From Pseudomonadota bacterium (GTDB taxonomy: Bacteria > Pseudomonadota > Alphaproteobacteria > Rhizobiales > Xanthobacteraceae), in the NCBI GenBank assembly GCA_021823875.1, contig JAKAMD010000015.1:1-21407 (forward strand): a stretch of DNA of 21,407 nucleotides. Reading direction: 5' to 3'. Under the pieces are notes generated by a model. That model worked only from the letters and a program-made list of their open reading frames with translations, was not told the origin of the DNA and ran no database searches. The number at the start of each line of letters is the position of its first letter. The stretch's first letter is position 1. Position numbers and translations under genes: made by a program. Shown here piece after piece: positions 1-7,029 of this stretch.

Positions 1-1
1 G

Positions 2-541
2 TACTACACCAACACGCAATCGTTCTCGCCGCTGTCTCGGTTGCAGAACGAGCTGGCGTCCGAAGTCTCGTCCGGCACCATCAGCTCCAGCGACGAATCG
101 GCGCTCAGTTCGGCGCTGACCGACATCGATTCGGAACTCAAGAGCGAGGCGTCGTCCGCCGGCTCCACGCCGCCGTCGCCGGACAGCATGAAGTCCAAGA
201 TCAATGATTTGATCGCCAAGGAAGTGAAGGACGGCAAACTGACCAGCGCGCAAGCCGACGAGTTGAAAAACGTGTTCGCGCAGACTTTCAAGGGCGGTCC
301 GGGTGGTCCCGGCGGCCCAGGAGGGCCGGGCGGTCCGCACGGCGCGGATGGCGACGGCGATGGCGACAACTCGTCGAGCACGAGTTCAAGCTCGAGCTCG
401 ACCGATTCCGACCTGAAGAATGTCCTGTCGGATTTCCTCAAATTGCTGCAAGATTCACAAGGCAGTTCGTCGAGCTATAGTTCGAGCGGCAATAGCTTGC
501 TTTCGCAAATCCAGTCGCTGATCGTTAATTACCAAGCCTGA
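2..541 (+). CDS. Ser/Gly-rich hypothetical protein, C-terminal part (5' end outside window)
   Basis: The reading frame is open to the left edge, so only the last 179 residues are visible; a TTG at 41 is internal and need not be the start. Two similar helical modules can be seen, LQNELASEVSSGTISSSDE followed by an Ala/Leu helix, and later KINDLIAKEVKDGKLTSAQA followed by DELKNVFAQTF. Each reads helix, short D/S-G-x-(I/L)-(T/S) turn, helix, so the protein may be built from repeated helical hairpins. Then come five GGP triplets, an Asp/Gly stretch (DGDGDGD), a poly-Ser linker and a short amphipathic C-terminal helix. No catalytic motif is seen. Composition suggests a secreted or surface protein, but the N-terminus needed to find a signal peptide is missing. 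It converges on the next gene with 64 bp between stops. Function unknown. Confidence 0.75.
   Translation, partial: YYTNTQSFSPLSRLQNELASEVSSGTISSSDESALSSALTDIDSELKSEASSAGSTPPSPDSMKSKINDLIAKEVKDGKLTSAQADELKNVFAQTFKGGPGGPGGPGGPGGPHGADGDGDGDNSSSTSSSSSSTDSDLKNVLSDFLKLLQDSQGSSSSYSSSGNSLLSQIQSLIVNYQA
293..337 (+). repeat. Five tandem Gly-Gly-Pro codon triplets
   Basis: Five 9-bp units encode GGP five times inside the hypothetical protein. Codons differ between units (ggt/ggc/gga and ccg/ccc/cca), so the peptide is conserved rather than the DNA being a recent slippage product. On the opposite strand the same DNA reads as a collagen-like GPP run, which is a by-product and not a gene. Confidence 0.8.
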
Positions 542-605
542 CGTGGACACTTGCGACTGGCGCGGGCGACCGCTGGTGGGTGGCCGTTCGCGCATTGTCC
601 GCTCC

Positions 606-2228
606 TTACATCTTCGGCAGCTTGCTCACCGTCGCGTGCACGGTGCCACGTGCTTGCGCCACGATGCGCAGCGTATGCGTGTCGAAGGCAACGCCGGTCA
701 GACGCAGCTCGTCGATGTCGGCATCGACACGGGTGCCGGGGTTGGGGCTGCGGAAATCGGCGAGCGTGGCCGCGATCTTCTTGCGCGCGTCGGCAGCGAA
801 CGGCTTGAGATCGACCACCGCCTGGTCGGCCAGTGCCTGTTGCAGATAGGGCAGCGCCGCGCGGGCGGCGGCACCGAGCAGGCCGTAGGCGGCCTGCGAT
901 TCGACCGCGAGCGAAATGTCGGTGAAGCGCAGTATCTGCTTGTTCGCGTCCAGCGCCGGCTTGCCCCAGATATAGACGGTGGCATTGGCGCCGAAGCCGA
1001 ACCAGCTCTTCTTCTCGTGCGCCTTTACTTTCAGCGCGATCAGCAGCCGTTCGCCAGCGGCTGCGACGTGCACGCCGCGCACCTCGACATCAACCGGCGC
1101 GTTGCGGTCCTCCGGATAGTGGTGTCCCTTGAGTTGCGCTTCCAAGAGGGTGTTGAGCGCCGTGAAGGGCAGGTCGATCGGCAGCCCGACGTCGATCTTG
1201 CCGTGGTCGGGTGCCGGCACGATGTCGAGCCGCGCCGGGAATGGGCAGTTGGGTTTGGTTTCGTTCGGTACGACGCGAGTCAACGATTGCACGCCGAGCG
1301 TCAGCGTCACCGCTTTGCCGTCGATGCGCGGCTGGGCGGCATAGGCCTTGGTCGGTTTCACCTCGAGCCAGAGCCGGGGCAGGCCGGTCTTGTCGCCGCC
1401 GAGTAGGATCGAGCGGCACATCTTGGCCCACTCTGCGCGCACCGAATTTTCGATGAAGGGATCGTTGCGCACCCGCGCATCCAGCGCGCCGATCTGGCTG
1501 TTGATAGCCGGATCGAGCATGGGCCTGATCTCGGCGCCGAGATTGACCTTGATGCCGGCGAGCGTGGTGCTGGTGTCGTTTAACCGGATGCTGCCGAGCA
1601 GCCGCGGATCGACCCGCCAGTTGGACATCAACTGCGGGCGCGAAGTCATAACCACGTTGCCGCGGAAATTGGTGGTCTGGTCGAACGGCTTGCCGGCGAG
1701 CGCGCCGATCTGCTTGCCGACATTGCCGCCAAGCAGCCCGCCGATGGCGTCGCCAATACCGCCGACCGCCTGGCCGGCGGCGCTGCCGAGCGTGCCGGTG
1801 AGGTGGATGGTGCCGGTGAGCGGCGTGTCGACCGTAAGCGCATCATTGGCGCCACTGACCGACATCGTGCCGCGCGAGACGGTGAGGCCGATCTCGGCCT
1901 TGCCGAGCAGTTGGGTCAGCGGATTGTCGTTCTTGCCGGCGAATTCGCGCGGCGCCGCAGCATCGAGCTGATCGCGGATGGCGCCGAGTGCAATGGCGAC
2001 CGGCGCCACGATTTCCGAGGCGCTCGACATCGGCGGCAGCGGCTTCGGCGCCGACAGCTTGGTAAAGGAGGGCGGTGGGGGTTCCGGCAGGAACGTATCG
2101 AGCGCCCACATCGTGCCGTAGAAGGCGACGGCGACGACGAGCAGCGCGCCCAGCAGGAGCCGGAAGCCGCGCGAGCGGCCGAACAGGCGGATCGGCGCGG
2201 TGAGGTAATAGATGAAGGTGTCGAGCAT
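606..2228 (-). CDS. DUF4403 family membrane-anchored protein
   Basis: 540 residues, a typical length for the DUF4403 family. The N-terminus has a short cytoplasmic segment (MLDTFIYYLTAPIRLFGRSRG), one hydrophobic helix at about residues 22-44, then a Pro-rich linker (PEPPPPS), so the bulk should lie in the periplasm anchored to the inner membrane. The body carries the paired beta-rich repeats of this family, including RPQLMSNWRVDPRLLGSIRL and the late LRFTDISLAVESQAAYG segment. A Gly-rich stretch (AVGGIGDAIGGLLGGNVG) sits near residue 160. The start follows a GAGCGGGGC Shine-Dalgarno-like stretch. The 110-bp gap to the upstream PsiF-like gene on the same strand may hold its promoter. DUF4403 proteins have no established biochemical role that I can name with certainty. 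Confidence 0.85.
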   Translation of the reverse strand: MLDTFIYYLTAPIRLFGRSRGFRLLLGALLVVAVAFYGTMWALDTFLPEPPPPSFTKLSAPKPLPPMSSASEIVAPVAIALGAIRDQLDAAAPREFAGKNDNPLTQLLGKAEIGLTVSRGTMSVSGANDALTVDTPLTGTIHLTGTLGSAAGQAVGGIGDAIGGLLGGNVGKQIGALAGKPFDQTTNFRGNVVMTSRPQLMSNWRVDPRLLGSIRLNDTSTTLAGIKVNLGAEIRPMLDPAINSQIGALDARVRNDPFIENSVRAEWAKMCRSILLGGDKTGLPRLWLEVKPTKAYAAQPRIDGKAVTLTLGVQSLTRVVPNETKPNCPFPARLDIVPAPDHGKIDVGLPIDLPFTALNTLLEAQLKGHHYPEDRNAPVDVEVRGVHVAAAGERLLIALKVKAHEKKSWFGFGANATVYIWGKPALDANKQILRFTDISLAVESQAAYGLLGAAARAALPYLQQALADQAVVDLKPFAADARKKIAATLADFRSPNPGTRVDADIDELRLTGVAFDTHTLRIVAQARGTVHATVSKLPKM

Positions 2229-2338
2229 GACCCGCCCCGCTCATTTGATTCGTCCGGCGGAATCTTACGGTGACGGGCCCGCAGGTGCCACCCGGCGCGC
2301 ATGCGGCCATTCGCACGGCGTGCCGTGGCGGGCTGCGC

Positions 2339-2560
2339 TTACTTCATCTCCGCCATGCATTTCTTCACGAATGCGGCCTTCTGTTCCATAGGGATTTTCA
2401 GCCGCATGGCCTTGTCGTCGCAGGCCCGCATCTTCTTGGCCTCGCTGGGCGGCAGCATTTTCTCCGGCGCCGTTGATTTCATGTCCGAGGCGTTCACCGG
2501 CGCGCCTTGCGCGAGCAGCGCGGCCAGGCACAGGGCGGGTAGCACCACGATGGAACGCAA
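2339..2560 (-). CDS. PsiF-like small periplasmic protein (TTG start)
   Basis: A 73-residue secreted protein. A TTG at 2560 is preceded at ideal distance by AAGGAGG, which decides the start over a longer in-frame ATG at 2659 that would add a charged leader before the signal peptide. Residues 1-24 form a signal peptide ending PVNA. The mature part ends with KKMRACDDKAMRLKIP followed by a helix AAFVKKCMAEMK: two Cys about 22 residues apart framing two helices. This resembles the PsiF repeat (phosphate-starvation-inducible protein family), whose units read roughly C-x-x-(D/E)A...GL...R..FM..C. PsiF function is unknown. It is divergent to the 44-residue miniprotein gene and upstream of the DUF4403 gene. 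Confidence 0.72.
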   Translation of the reverse strand: MRSIVVLPALCLAALLAQGAPVNASDMKSTAPEKMLPPSEAKKMRACDDKAMRLKIPMEQKAAFVKKCMAEMK

Positions 2561-2568
2561 GGCGGCCT

Positions 2569-2575
2569 CCTCCTT
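2569..2575 (-). promoter_or_regulatory. Strong ribosome binding site deciding a TTG start
   Basis: AAGGAGG on the minus strand, 8 nt before the TTG at 2560. It is one of the best Shine-Dalgarno matches in the window and fixes the start of the PsiF-like gene. Confidence 0.75.
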
Positions 2576-2590
2576 GGGCACAGCCGGAAT

Positions 2591-2620
2591 ATTATCATCT
2601 CGCAGGCCTTGCCGGCGCAA
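2591..2620 (-). promoter_or_regulatory. Candidate sigma-70 promoter of the PsiF-like gene
   Basis: On the minus strand TTGCGC (2620-2615), an 18-nt spacer and GATAAT (2596-2591) lie about 30 nt upstream of the TTG start. The -10 sits in a locally AT-rich patch that stands out in this GC-rich region. Inferred by eye only. Confidence 0.35.
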
Positions 2621-2734
2621 TCCGGGGGCGAGCATTAGGTTGCGGCGGGCGGCTTGCATTTACGGCACCGGCGGCGCTATCGGTAGCCTCGACGAGGCGG
2701 CGTCTTGTCGCCTTACGGCCATACGGAGATTGAC

Positions 2735-2869
2735 ATGGACAGCACCGAAAACGGCCAGGGCGCTCCGGAACGGATCGGCAAGGTGCTGTCGATCGTCTTC
2801 CTGTTGGCGCTCGCCGCTTTGTTCGTCTATGGCTACGCACCTCGCATTATTTCCACGATCCACCTCTAA
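2735..2869 (+). CDS. 44-residue single-span membrane miniprotein
   Basis: ATG at 2735 with GGAG at 2725-2728 and a TAA at 2867-2869 give 44 residues. The N-terminal 16 residues are polar (MDSTENGQGAPERIGK). They are followed by one hydrophobic span, VLSIVFLLALAALFVYGYA, and a short tail PRIISTIHL, consistent with an inner-membrane protein with one helix. It is divergent from the PsiF-like gene (174 bp between starts) and lies upstream of the FixK-like box and the metallophosphoesterase. I do not recognise a family. The good Shine-Dalgarno, the clean membrane-protein layout and typical codon use argue that it is real. Confidence 0.6.
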   Translation: MDSTENGQGAPERIGKVLSIVFLLALAALFVYGYAPRIISTIHL

Positions 2870-2951
2870 GGCCCGGCTTCAGACATCCGGCCGTGCGGCT
2901 TGCGCGCCGGGTGGGCGGACGCCCGGCCTGCCGTATGCCGTTGGCCCGGGC

Positions 2952-2965
2952 TTGATGCAGATCAG
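2952..2965 (+). promoter_or_regulatory. FNR/FixK-like box (anaerobox)
   Basis: TTGATGCAGATCAG matches the FNR/FixK consensus TTGAT-N4-ATCAA at nine of ten fixed positions. It lies in the 201-bp gap between the 44-residue miniprotein and the metallophosphoesterase, centred 112 nt upstream of the latter's chosen ATG. If used as a class II site at -41.5, transcription would begin near 3000. This suggests oxygen-responsive control of the metallophosphoesterase gene. Inference from motif and position. Confidence 0.4.
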
Positions 2966-3070
2966 GGCCGTGTCCGCGCGGCTTGGCGATGATGAGATTT
3001 GTTTGATCGGACCGTTCATGTCTGGAAAGGCGGCGTAGATGACGGGGTCCCGATCCCGCGGCGGCGCGCA

Positions 3071-4018
3071 ATGGACGAAGAAATCCTGAGCAAACTGGAG
3101 CGGCGGCTGGGGCGCCTGCACGCCAGGCAACGCCTTGGCATCGAAAGGGACCACGAGGCGCAAATCTTTGGCCAGGGTCTCAATTTCTTCCATATCGAGA
3201 ACTGGTACTCCATTCATGCGCTGATGCGCGGCGTGCTCAAGCTGTCGGGGTTCTATTGGCGCGGGGAGCGCAACGCGGCGCGCATCCAGGTCCGGCACAA
3301 CTCAATTCAATTTAAGAATCTGCCGCCGGCCTTTGATGGCTTCACGCTGCTTCAGCTCAGCGACTTGCACGCCGACATAAGCGAAGGGGCCATGCTCCGC
3401 TTGGCCAAGCTGTTGCCTGATCTCAGCTATGACATCTGCGTTCTGACCGGCGACTTTCGCGGTCCGACCTATGGGCCGCACGAGCCCACGCTCGCCATCA
3501 TGCAGCGCTTGGTCCGCGCGCTGCGCGGGCCGGTGTACGGGGTGTTGGGTAATCATGACACCATTCTCATGGTGCCGGGTCTCGAAGACATGGGCATCCG
3601 CATGCTGCTTAACGAATGCGAGACGCTGTCGCGCAATGGACAAAGCATCTTTCTCGCTGGCATCGACGACGCCCATTATTTCCGCGTCGACAATATCGAG
3701 AAGGCAGCGTCCGCTATCCCGCACGATGGCTTCTCCATCCTGCTGTCGCATACGCCGGAGATTTATCGTCAGGCCACGCATGCCGGTTTCGACCTGATCC
3801 TCAGCGGCCACACCCATGGCGGCCAGATCTGTCTGCCAGGCTCGATTCCGGTGACACTCGATTCGGTGCTGCCTCGGCGCTTCGGTGCGGGCGCCTGGCA
3901 GTACCACGACATGATCGGCTACACCTCGGTGGGCGCCGGCACCTCGATCATGCCGGTGCGTCTCAACTGCCTGCCCGAGATCACCCTGCACCAGCTCCGG
4001 CGCGCGCCTGATCAATAG
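3071..4018 (+). CDS. Metallophosphoesterase (calcineurin-like, YkuE/LpxG type)
   Basis: 315 residues from ATG 3071; a TTG at 2999 in the same frame would add 24 residues, and neither start has a convincing Shine-Dalgarno. All calcineurin-like phosphoesterase motifs are visible: LQLSDLHAD (D98, H100), LTGDFRG (D128), VLGNHD (N161, H162), LLSHTPE (H227) and SGHTHGGQ (H247, H249), which together bind two metal ions. The family hydrolyses phosphomono- or diesters; relatives include YkuE and LpxG-type UDP-diacylglucosamine pyrophosphatases of lipid A synthesis. The N-terminal 90 residues are Arg-rich, with an aromatic segment (ENWYSIHALMRGVLKLSGFYW) that could touch the membrane; no signal peptide is seen. 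Its last 7 bp overlap the end of the convergent CarS-like gene. Substrate unknown. Confidence 0.88.
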   Translation: MDEEILSKLERRLGRLHARQRLGIERDHEAQIFGQGLNFFHIENWYSIHALMRGVLKLSGFYWRGERNAARIQVRHNSIQFKNLPPAFDGFTLLQLSDLHADISEGAMLRLAKLLPDLSYDICVLTGDFRGPTYGPHEPTLAIMQRLVRALRGPVYGVLGNHDTILMVPGLEDMGIRMLLNECETLSRNGQSIFLAGIDDAHYFRVDNIEKAASAIPHDGFSILLSHTPEIYRQATHAGFDLILSGHTHGGQICLPGSIPVTLDSVLPRRFGAGAWQYHDMIGYTSVGAGTSIMPVRLNCLPEITLHQLRRAPDQ

Positions 4019-4500
4019 GGACGGTCGCGCAGGCGCAGGCGGAAGAGCAGCCGCGAGAGCAGAATCTCGCCGGCAAAAAACAGCCCGCAGGTGAGTGCGA
4101 TGTCGGCGACGCTCAAGGCGAGCGCGTGCCGGCAGGCGAGCAGCGGCAGCAGCGATTCCGGAATTTGATCGAGGCCGGTGGCGCGGCTGCTGGGCGCAAG
4201 CCCGAGCCGGCGCTTGCAGAAGCTCGAGAAGAGGTCGCCGGCCATGGCGGTCGCACCGACCAGTAAGCCGATGGCGAGGTCCAATCCGATCAGCGGCGCC
4301 CCCAGCGTCGTCGCCGAGATCGCGATCGCGACGCCACGAATGGTCTTCGATCGGCCGAACAGCGGTTTGCCGTCGAGGAATGTCCAATTGCTGTCGAGTG
4401 GCATGGCCAACCGGTCGCGCAGGATCAGTTTGGCGATCACCGGCGCCCCGTTGGCCAGCGTGAGCAGCACCAGGACTTGCGTGACGGTCAGGGCATGCAT
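4012..4500 (-). CDS. CarS-like (CDP-archaeol synthase family, DUF46) membrane protein
   Basis: 162 residues from ATG 4500, which lies 10 nt after the stop of the upstream reductase-like gene, so the two are probably one transcript. The sequence has about four hydrophobic spans. It also has the family signatures: D43-GKPLFGRSKTIRG in the first loop, then AGDLFSSFCKRRLG followed by the DQIPESLLPLL segment. In archaea CarS transfers CMP from CTP to unsaturated archaetidic acid; bacterial members of the family are widespread in Proteobacteria but their substrate is not settled, so a role with a CDP-activated isoprenoid or other lipid is only inference. The 3' end overlaps the convergent metallophosphoesterase by 7 bp. 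Family assignment is fairly sure, function is not. Confidence 0.75.
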   Translation of the reverse strand: MHALTVTQVLVLLTLANGAPVIAKLILRDRLAMPLDSNWTFLDGKPLFGRSKTIRGVAIAISATTLGAPLIGLDLAIGLLVGATAMAGDLFSSFCKRRLGLAPSSRATGLDQIPESLLPLLACRHALALSVADIALTCGLFFAGEILLSRLLFRLRLRDRPY

Positions 4501-4510
4501 TGCGTCTTGG

Positions 4511-5440
4511 CTATTTGATCTTTCCCATGCGGTGCAGCTTGAGCGCCGCATAGATGGTGTCGTTGACCGGCGTCGGCACTTTCAGCTCGCGGCCGAGCTG
4601 CGACACGCGGCCGGCCAGCCAGTCGAGTTCGAGCCGGTTGCCGCGGTCGAGATCATTGGCCATCGAAGCCTTCATGCTGGCCGGCGTGTTGGCGTCGGCG
4701 AAGGCTAGGCGCTGGTCGACATAGTCGTCGTCGAGGGCGACACCCTTGGCGCAGCCGACCGCGAAAGTTTCGGCCATGATGTTGCGGAACAGCGCGCGGG
4801 TGTCGGGATCGGCCAGGATCGGGCCCATGGTGGAGCGGGTGACCGAGGTGGCGCCCGAGGTCGCCGACAGGAAGATGAATTTCTGCCAGCGGTCGCGCTG
4901 AATGTTGGGCGACAGCGTGATGTCGATGCCGGCGGCCTTGGCGGCCTCGACAAAGGCTTGCAAGGCCGGGTCCGGCCGGCCGTCGATGGTGCCGCAGATG
5001 ATCGCCTGGAACGTGCTGGTTTGTTTGATGACGCCGGGGCGGTCGATCACGGTGACCACATAGGTGACGCCGGGGATGGTGCGTTCGGCGCCGACGATGG
5101 GGACGATGCGTTCATAGCTGTCGACGCCATTCTGCAGCGTGATGAGCCGGGTGTTGGGGCCGAGCAACGGCAAGGCTTGTTCGGCGGCGATCTCGGTGTC
5201 CCACAGCTTGACCGCGAACAGCACGATGTCGACCGGGCCGACTTCGGCCGGCTTGTCGGTGGCATTGACTTTCGGCAGATGCACGTCGCCGTGATGCGTG
5301 CTTTCGACCTTGAGCCCATTCTTGCGGATGGCGTCGAGATGGGCGCCACGTGCAATGTAGAAGACATCGTGCCCGGCCGCCTGCATGCGCGCGCCGAAAT
5401 AACCGCCGACTGCGCCCGCTGCCATGATCGCTATACGCAT
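4511..5440 (-). CDS. 2-dehydropantoate 2-reductase (PanE/ApbA) family protein
   Basis: 309 residues from ATG 5440, preceded by GGGAGA. The Rossmann N-terminus MRIAIMAAGAVGGYFGARM fits the family, but the first Gly of the usual GxGxxG is Ala. FAVKLWDT (K78) and TLQNGV (N104) match NADP/substrate residues, K187 in RWQKF matches the catalytic Lys, and E271 in NRLELDWL matches the conserved acid; the C-terminus RELKVPTPVND is standard. However, the segment after K187 reads FIFLSATSGATS where PanE has conserved Asn residues (pattern K-x3-N-x3-N). A 2-oxoacid reductase using NADPH is likely; true ketopantoate reduction for pantothenate/CoA synthesis is uncertain. It follows a strong terminator and precedes the CarS-like gene by 10 nt. 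Confidence 0.82.
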   Translation of the reverse strand: MRIAIMAAGAVGGYFGARMQAAGHDVFYIARGAHLDAIRKNGLKVESTHHGDVHLPKVNATDKPAEVGPVDIVLFAVKLWDTEIAAEQALPLLGPNTRLITLQNGVDSYERIVPIVGAERTIPGVTYVVTVIDRPGVIKQTSTFQAIICGTIDGRPDPALQAFVEAAKAAGIDITLSPNIQRDRWQKFIFLSATSGATSVTRSTMGPILADPDTRALFRNIMAETFAVGCAKGVALDDDYVDQRLAFADANTPASMKASMANDLDRGNRLELDWLAGRVSQLGRELKVPTPVNDTIYAALKLHRMGKIK

Positions 5441-5505
5441 GAATTCGTCTCCCATTCCGTAACGCGCGCGACCATATCGCGCTCCGCGCGCCTTGGCCAC
5501 GCCGC

Positions 5506-5535
5506 AAAAAGAAAAGCCCGGCGCGTGGGCCGGGC
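5506..5535 (-). terminator. Rho-independent terminator after the L,D-transpeptidase gene
   Basis: On the minus strand a perfect 7-bp GC stem (GCCCGGC / GCCGGGC, 5529-5535 with 5516-5522, 6-nt loop) is followed directly by TTTTCTTTTT (5515-5506). It lies 24 bp past the L,D-transpeptidase stop and separates it from the reductase-like gene. Confidence 0.85.
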
Positions 5536-5558
5536 CAAGTCGGGAGGTACCGGAGAAA

Positions 5559-6287
5559 TCAGTAGATACCATTCGGTTGCGCGTTCCAGCTGATGCGAGG
5601 GCCGCGGGTCAGTGCCGTTGTGCGCGCTTCCTGTGACGGCGCGGCATGTTGCGGCAGCACGATCACCTTGGCGCCGACCTTCACGCGCTTGAACAGATCG
5701 ATCACGTTGTCGTTGGTCAGCCGGATGCAGCCGCTCGACATGTGCTTGCCGATTGAGGTGGGATTGTTGGTGCCATGGATGCGGTAGACGGTGCCGCCGA
5801 TATACATGGCGCGCGCGCCGAGCGGATTGCCGGGGCCGCCGGCCATCATGCGCGGCAGATAGGGCTGGCGCTGAATCATGTCGGCCGGCGGATACCAGTC
5901 CGGCCATTCGGTCTTGCGCACGATCTGTTTGACGCCCGACCACGTGAAGCCTTCGCGGCCGACGCCGATGCCGTAGCGGACCGCCTTGCCGTTGCCGAGC
6001 ACGAAGTAGAGGAAGGTGTGCGGCGTATCGACGATAATGGTGCCGGGTGCTTCGTTGCTGGCGAAGTCGACGAACTGGCGCTGCAGGCGCGAGGGCAGCT
6101 GCGCGTTCTCGTTGCCGATCGTGCGGTCGTTGAGCGCGTCACCGGTGGACGCTGCGGCGGGCGGCGCGATCTGATCCTGCGCTGGCGGCGCCACGAAGGC
6201 GACTTGCTGCGCTTGCGCGGCCCCGCAGAACAGCGCGGCGGTGGCGATCAACGCGGTGAACGATGCAAGAGCGAAATGGCGTGACAT
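5559..6287 (-). CDS. L,D-transpeptidase (YkuD domain), exported
   Basis: 242 residues from ATG 6287, which follows GGGGAGAA at good distance; a longer frame back to 6365 is not needed. Residues 1-26 are a signal peptide ending GAAQA. A short Pro/Ala linker leads to the YkuD domain: PGTIIVDTPHTFLYFV opens it. The active site is HGTNNPTSIGKHMSSGCIRL, with H171 and nucleophile C187 in the SSGC form usual in alphaproteobacteria rather than SHGC. The segment WPDWYPPADMI and GGPGNPLGARAMY are family marks. Such enzymes form 3-3 cross-links in peptidoglycan or attach proteins to it in the periplasm. The gene ends at a strong terminator and starts 131 bp from the TrmO stop, so it is probably transcribed alone. 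Confidence 0.93.
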   Translation of the reverse strand: MSRHFALASFTALIATAALFCGAAQAQQVAFVAPPAQDQIAPPAAASTGDALNDRTIGNENAQLPSRLQRQFVDFASNEAPGTIIVDTPHTFLYFVLGNGKAVRYGIGVGREGFTWSGVKQIVRKTEWPDWYPPADMIQRQPYLPRMMAGGPGNPLGARAMYIGGTVYRIHGTNNPTSIGKHMSSGCIRLTNDNVIDLFKRVKVGAKVIVLPQHAAPSQEARTTALTRGPRISWNAQPNGIY

Positions 6288-6380
6288 GGCGGGTTCTCCC
6301 CGTTTGCACATGGGTCGAGGAAACGGCCGATAAGGTTCAAAGGGGGCGGCGCAAAATCGCGCCAACCTGGAAATCCTCAG

Positions 6381-6408
6381 GCGGTTCTAAGCGTTGGGCA
6401 GAACCCGC
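6381..6408 (-). terminator. Weak stem-loop just past the trmO stop
   Basis: GCGGTTCT (6381-6388) pairs with AGAACCCGC (6400-6408) with one bulged base. It begins 10 bp beyond the TrmO stop. No U-run follows on the minus strand, so it may mark a transcript end without being a classic terminator. Confidence 0.25.
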
Positions 6409-6418
6409 GTGGGTGCCG

Positions 6419-6922
6419 TCAATCCTTCCGCAGCCGCCAGCCGCACACCGCTTCCGGCACGGAATCAACCGAAGGCAGGTAGGGCTTGATGTCGAGCAGC
6501 GGCGTGCCGTTGAGGCAGTCGAGCCCGACCACCGACAACTTGGTGCCCTCGACCTTGATGAGGCGGACCACGCTCATGGCGATCGGATTGGGCCGTACCG
6601 GCGAGCGCAGCGCAAAGGTGCCGTGCTGCGCGCCGCCGTGGTGCCCGGGCGCCTGCCGCATCAGATTGCGGGGCGCCTTGTCCATCCAATAGAGCAGCAC
6701 CAGGTGTGAGCAGGTCTCGACGTCCTTGAGGCCGTCGCCATAGCGCGCATCGAGTTCGACCGTGCAGACAGCCTCGGACCCGCGCGCGTTCTTGGGACAG
6801 TCCGCGCGCTTCTTCCAGGGCGTGCGGATGTGGCCGATGAAATAGAGGCTGGCGTCGGGGGTGGCCGGCAGCTCGATAATGACCTCGTCGGGGCGGATGC
6901 CGAACTCTTCTTGGGCACTCAT
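6419..6922 (-). CDS. trmO: TrmO-type tRNA m6t6A37 methyltransferase (TsaA/YaeB domain)
   Basis: 167 residues from ATG 6922; an ATG at 6940 would add six residues but its GGAG is too close. The TsaA/UPF0066 fold signatures are present: LYFIGHIRTPWKKRADCP at the N-terminus, FALRSPVRPNPIAMSVVRL (103-121) forming the SAM site, and GLDCLNGTPLLDIKPYLP (133-150). TrmO methylates N6-threonylcarbamoyladenosine at position 37 of some tRNAs with SAM. At 167 residues it lacks the C-terminal extension of the E. coli protein, as many alphaproteobacterial members do. It is divergent from the ArsR-methyltransferase gene (143 bp between starts), so the two may share control from the intergenic palindrome, which would link a SAM-using enzyme with the SAM-cycle regulator. 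Confidence 0.85.
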   Translation of the reverse strand: MSAQEEFGIRPDEVIIELPATPDASLYFIGHIRTPWKKRADCPKNARGSEAVCTVELDARYGDGLKDVETCSHLVLLYWMDKAPRNLMRQAPGHHGGAQHGTFALRSPVRPNPIAMSVVRLIKVEGTKLSVVGLDCLNGTPLLDIKPYLPSVDSVPEAVCGWRLRKD

Positions 6923-7029
6923 GGCTGTTCTCTTCGTCATTCTCCGCGGGTCTTTGGCGGGCGCGGGTGCTTTCGCACGCGTTCCGCCGGGACGGAAGGG
7001 GCGGGCCCTTGCGGAAATCCTATTAAAGG

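Noticed and set aside
4..441. Minus-strand frame with a collagen-like GPP run
   Set aside because: It is the exact antisense of the GGP repeats of the plus-strand gene, starts at the window edge and has low-complexity Ser/Pro composition.
543..1406. Long plus-strand frame of 287 codons
   Set aside because: It lies antisense to the DUF4403 gene. Its Arg/His/Val-rich composition is what GC3-biased genes give on the opposite strand.
3302..4387. Minus-strand frame of 361 codons
   Set aside because: It covers the metallophosphoesterase motifs in antisense and part of the CarS-like gene in another frame; composition is Arg/His-rich with no domain.
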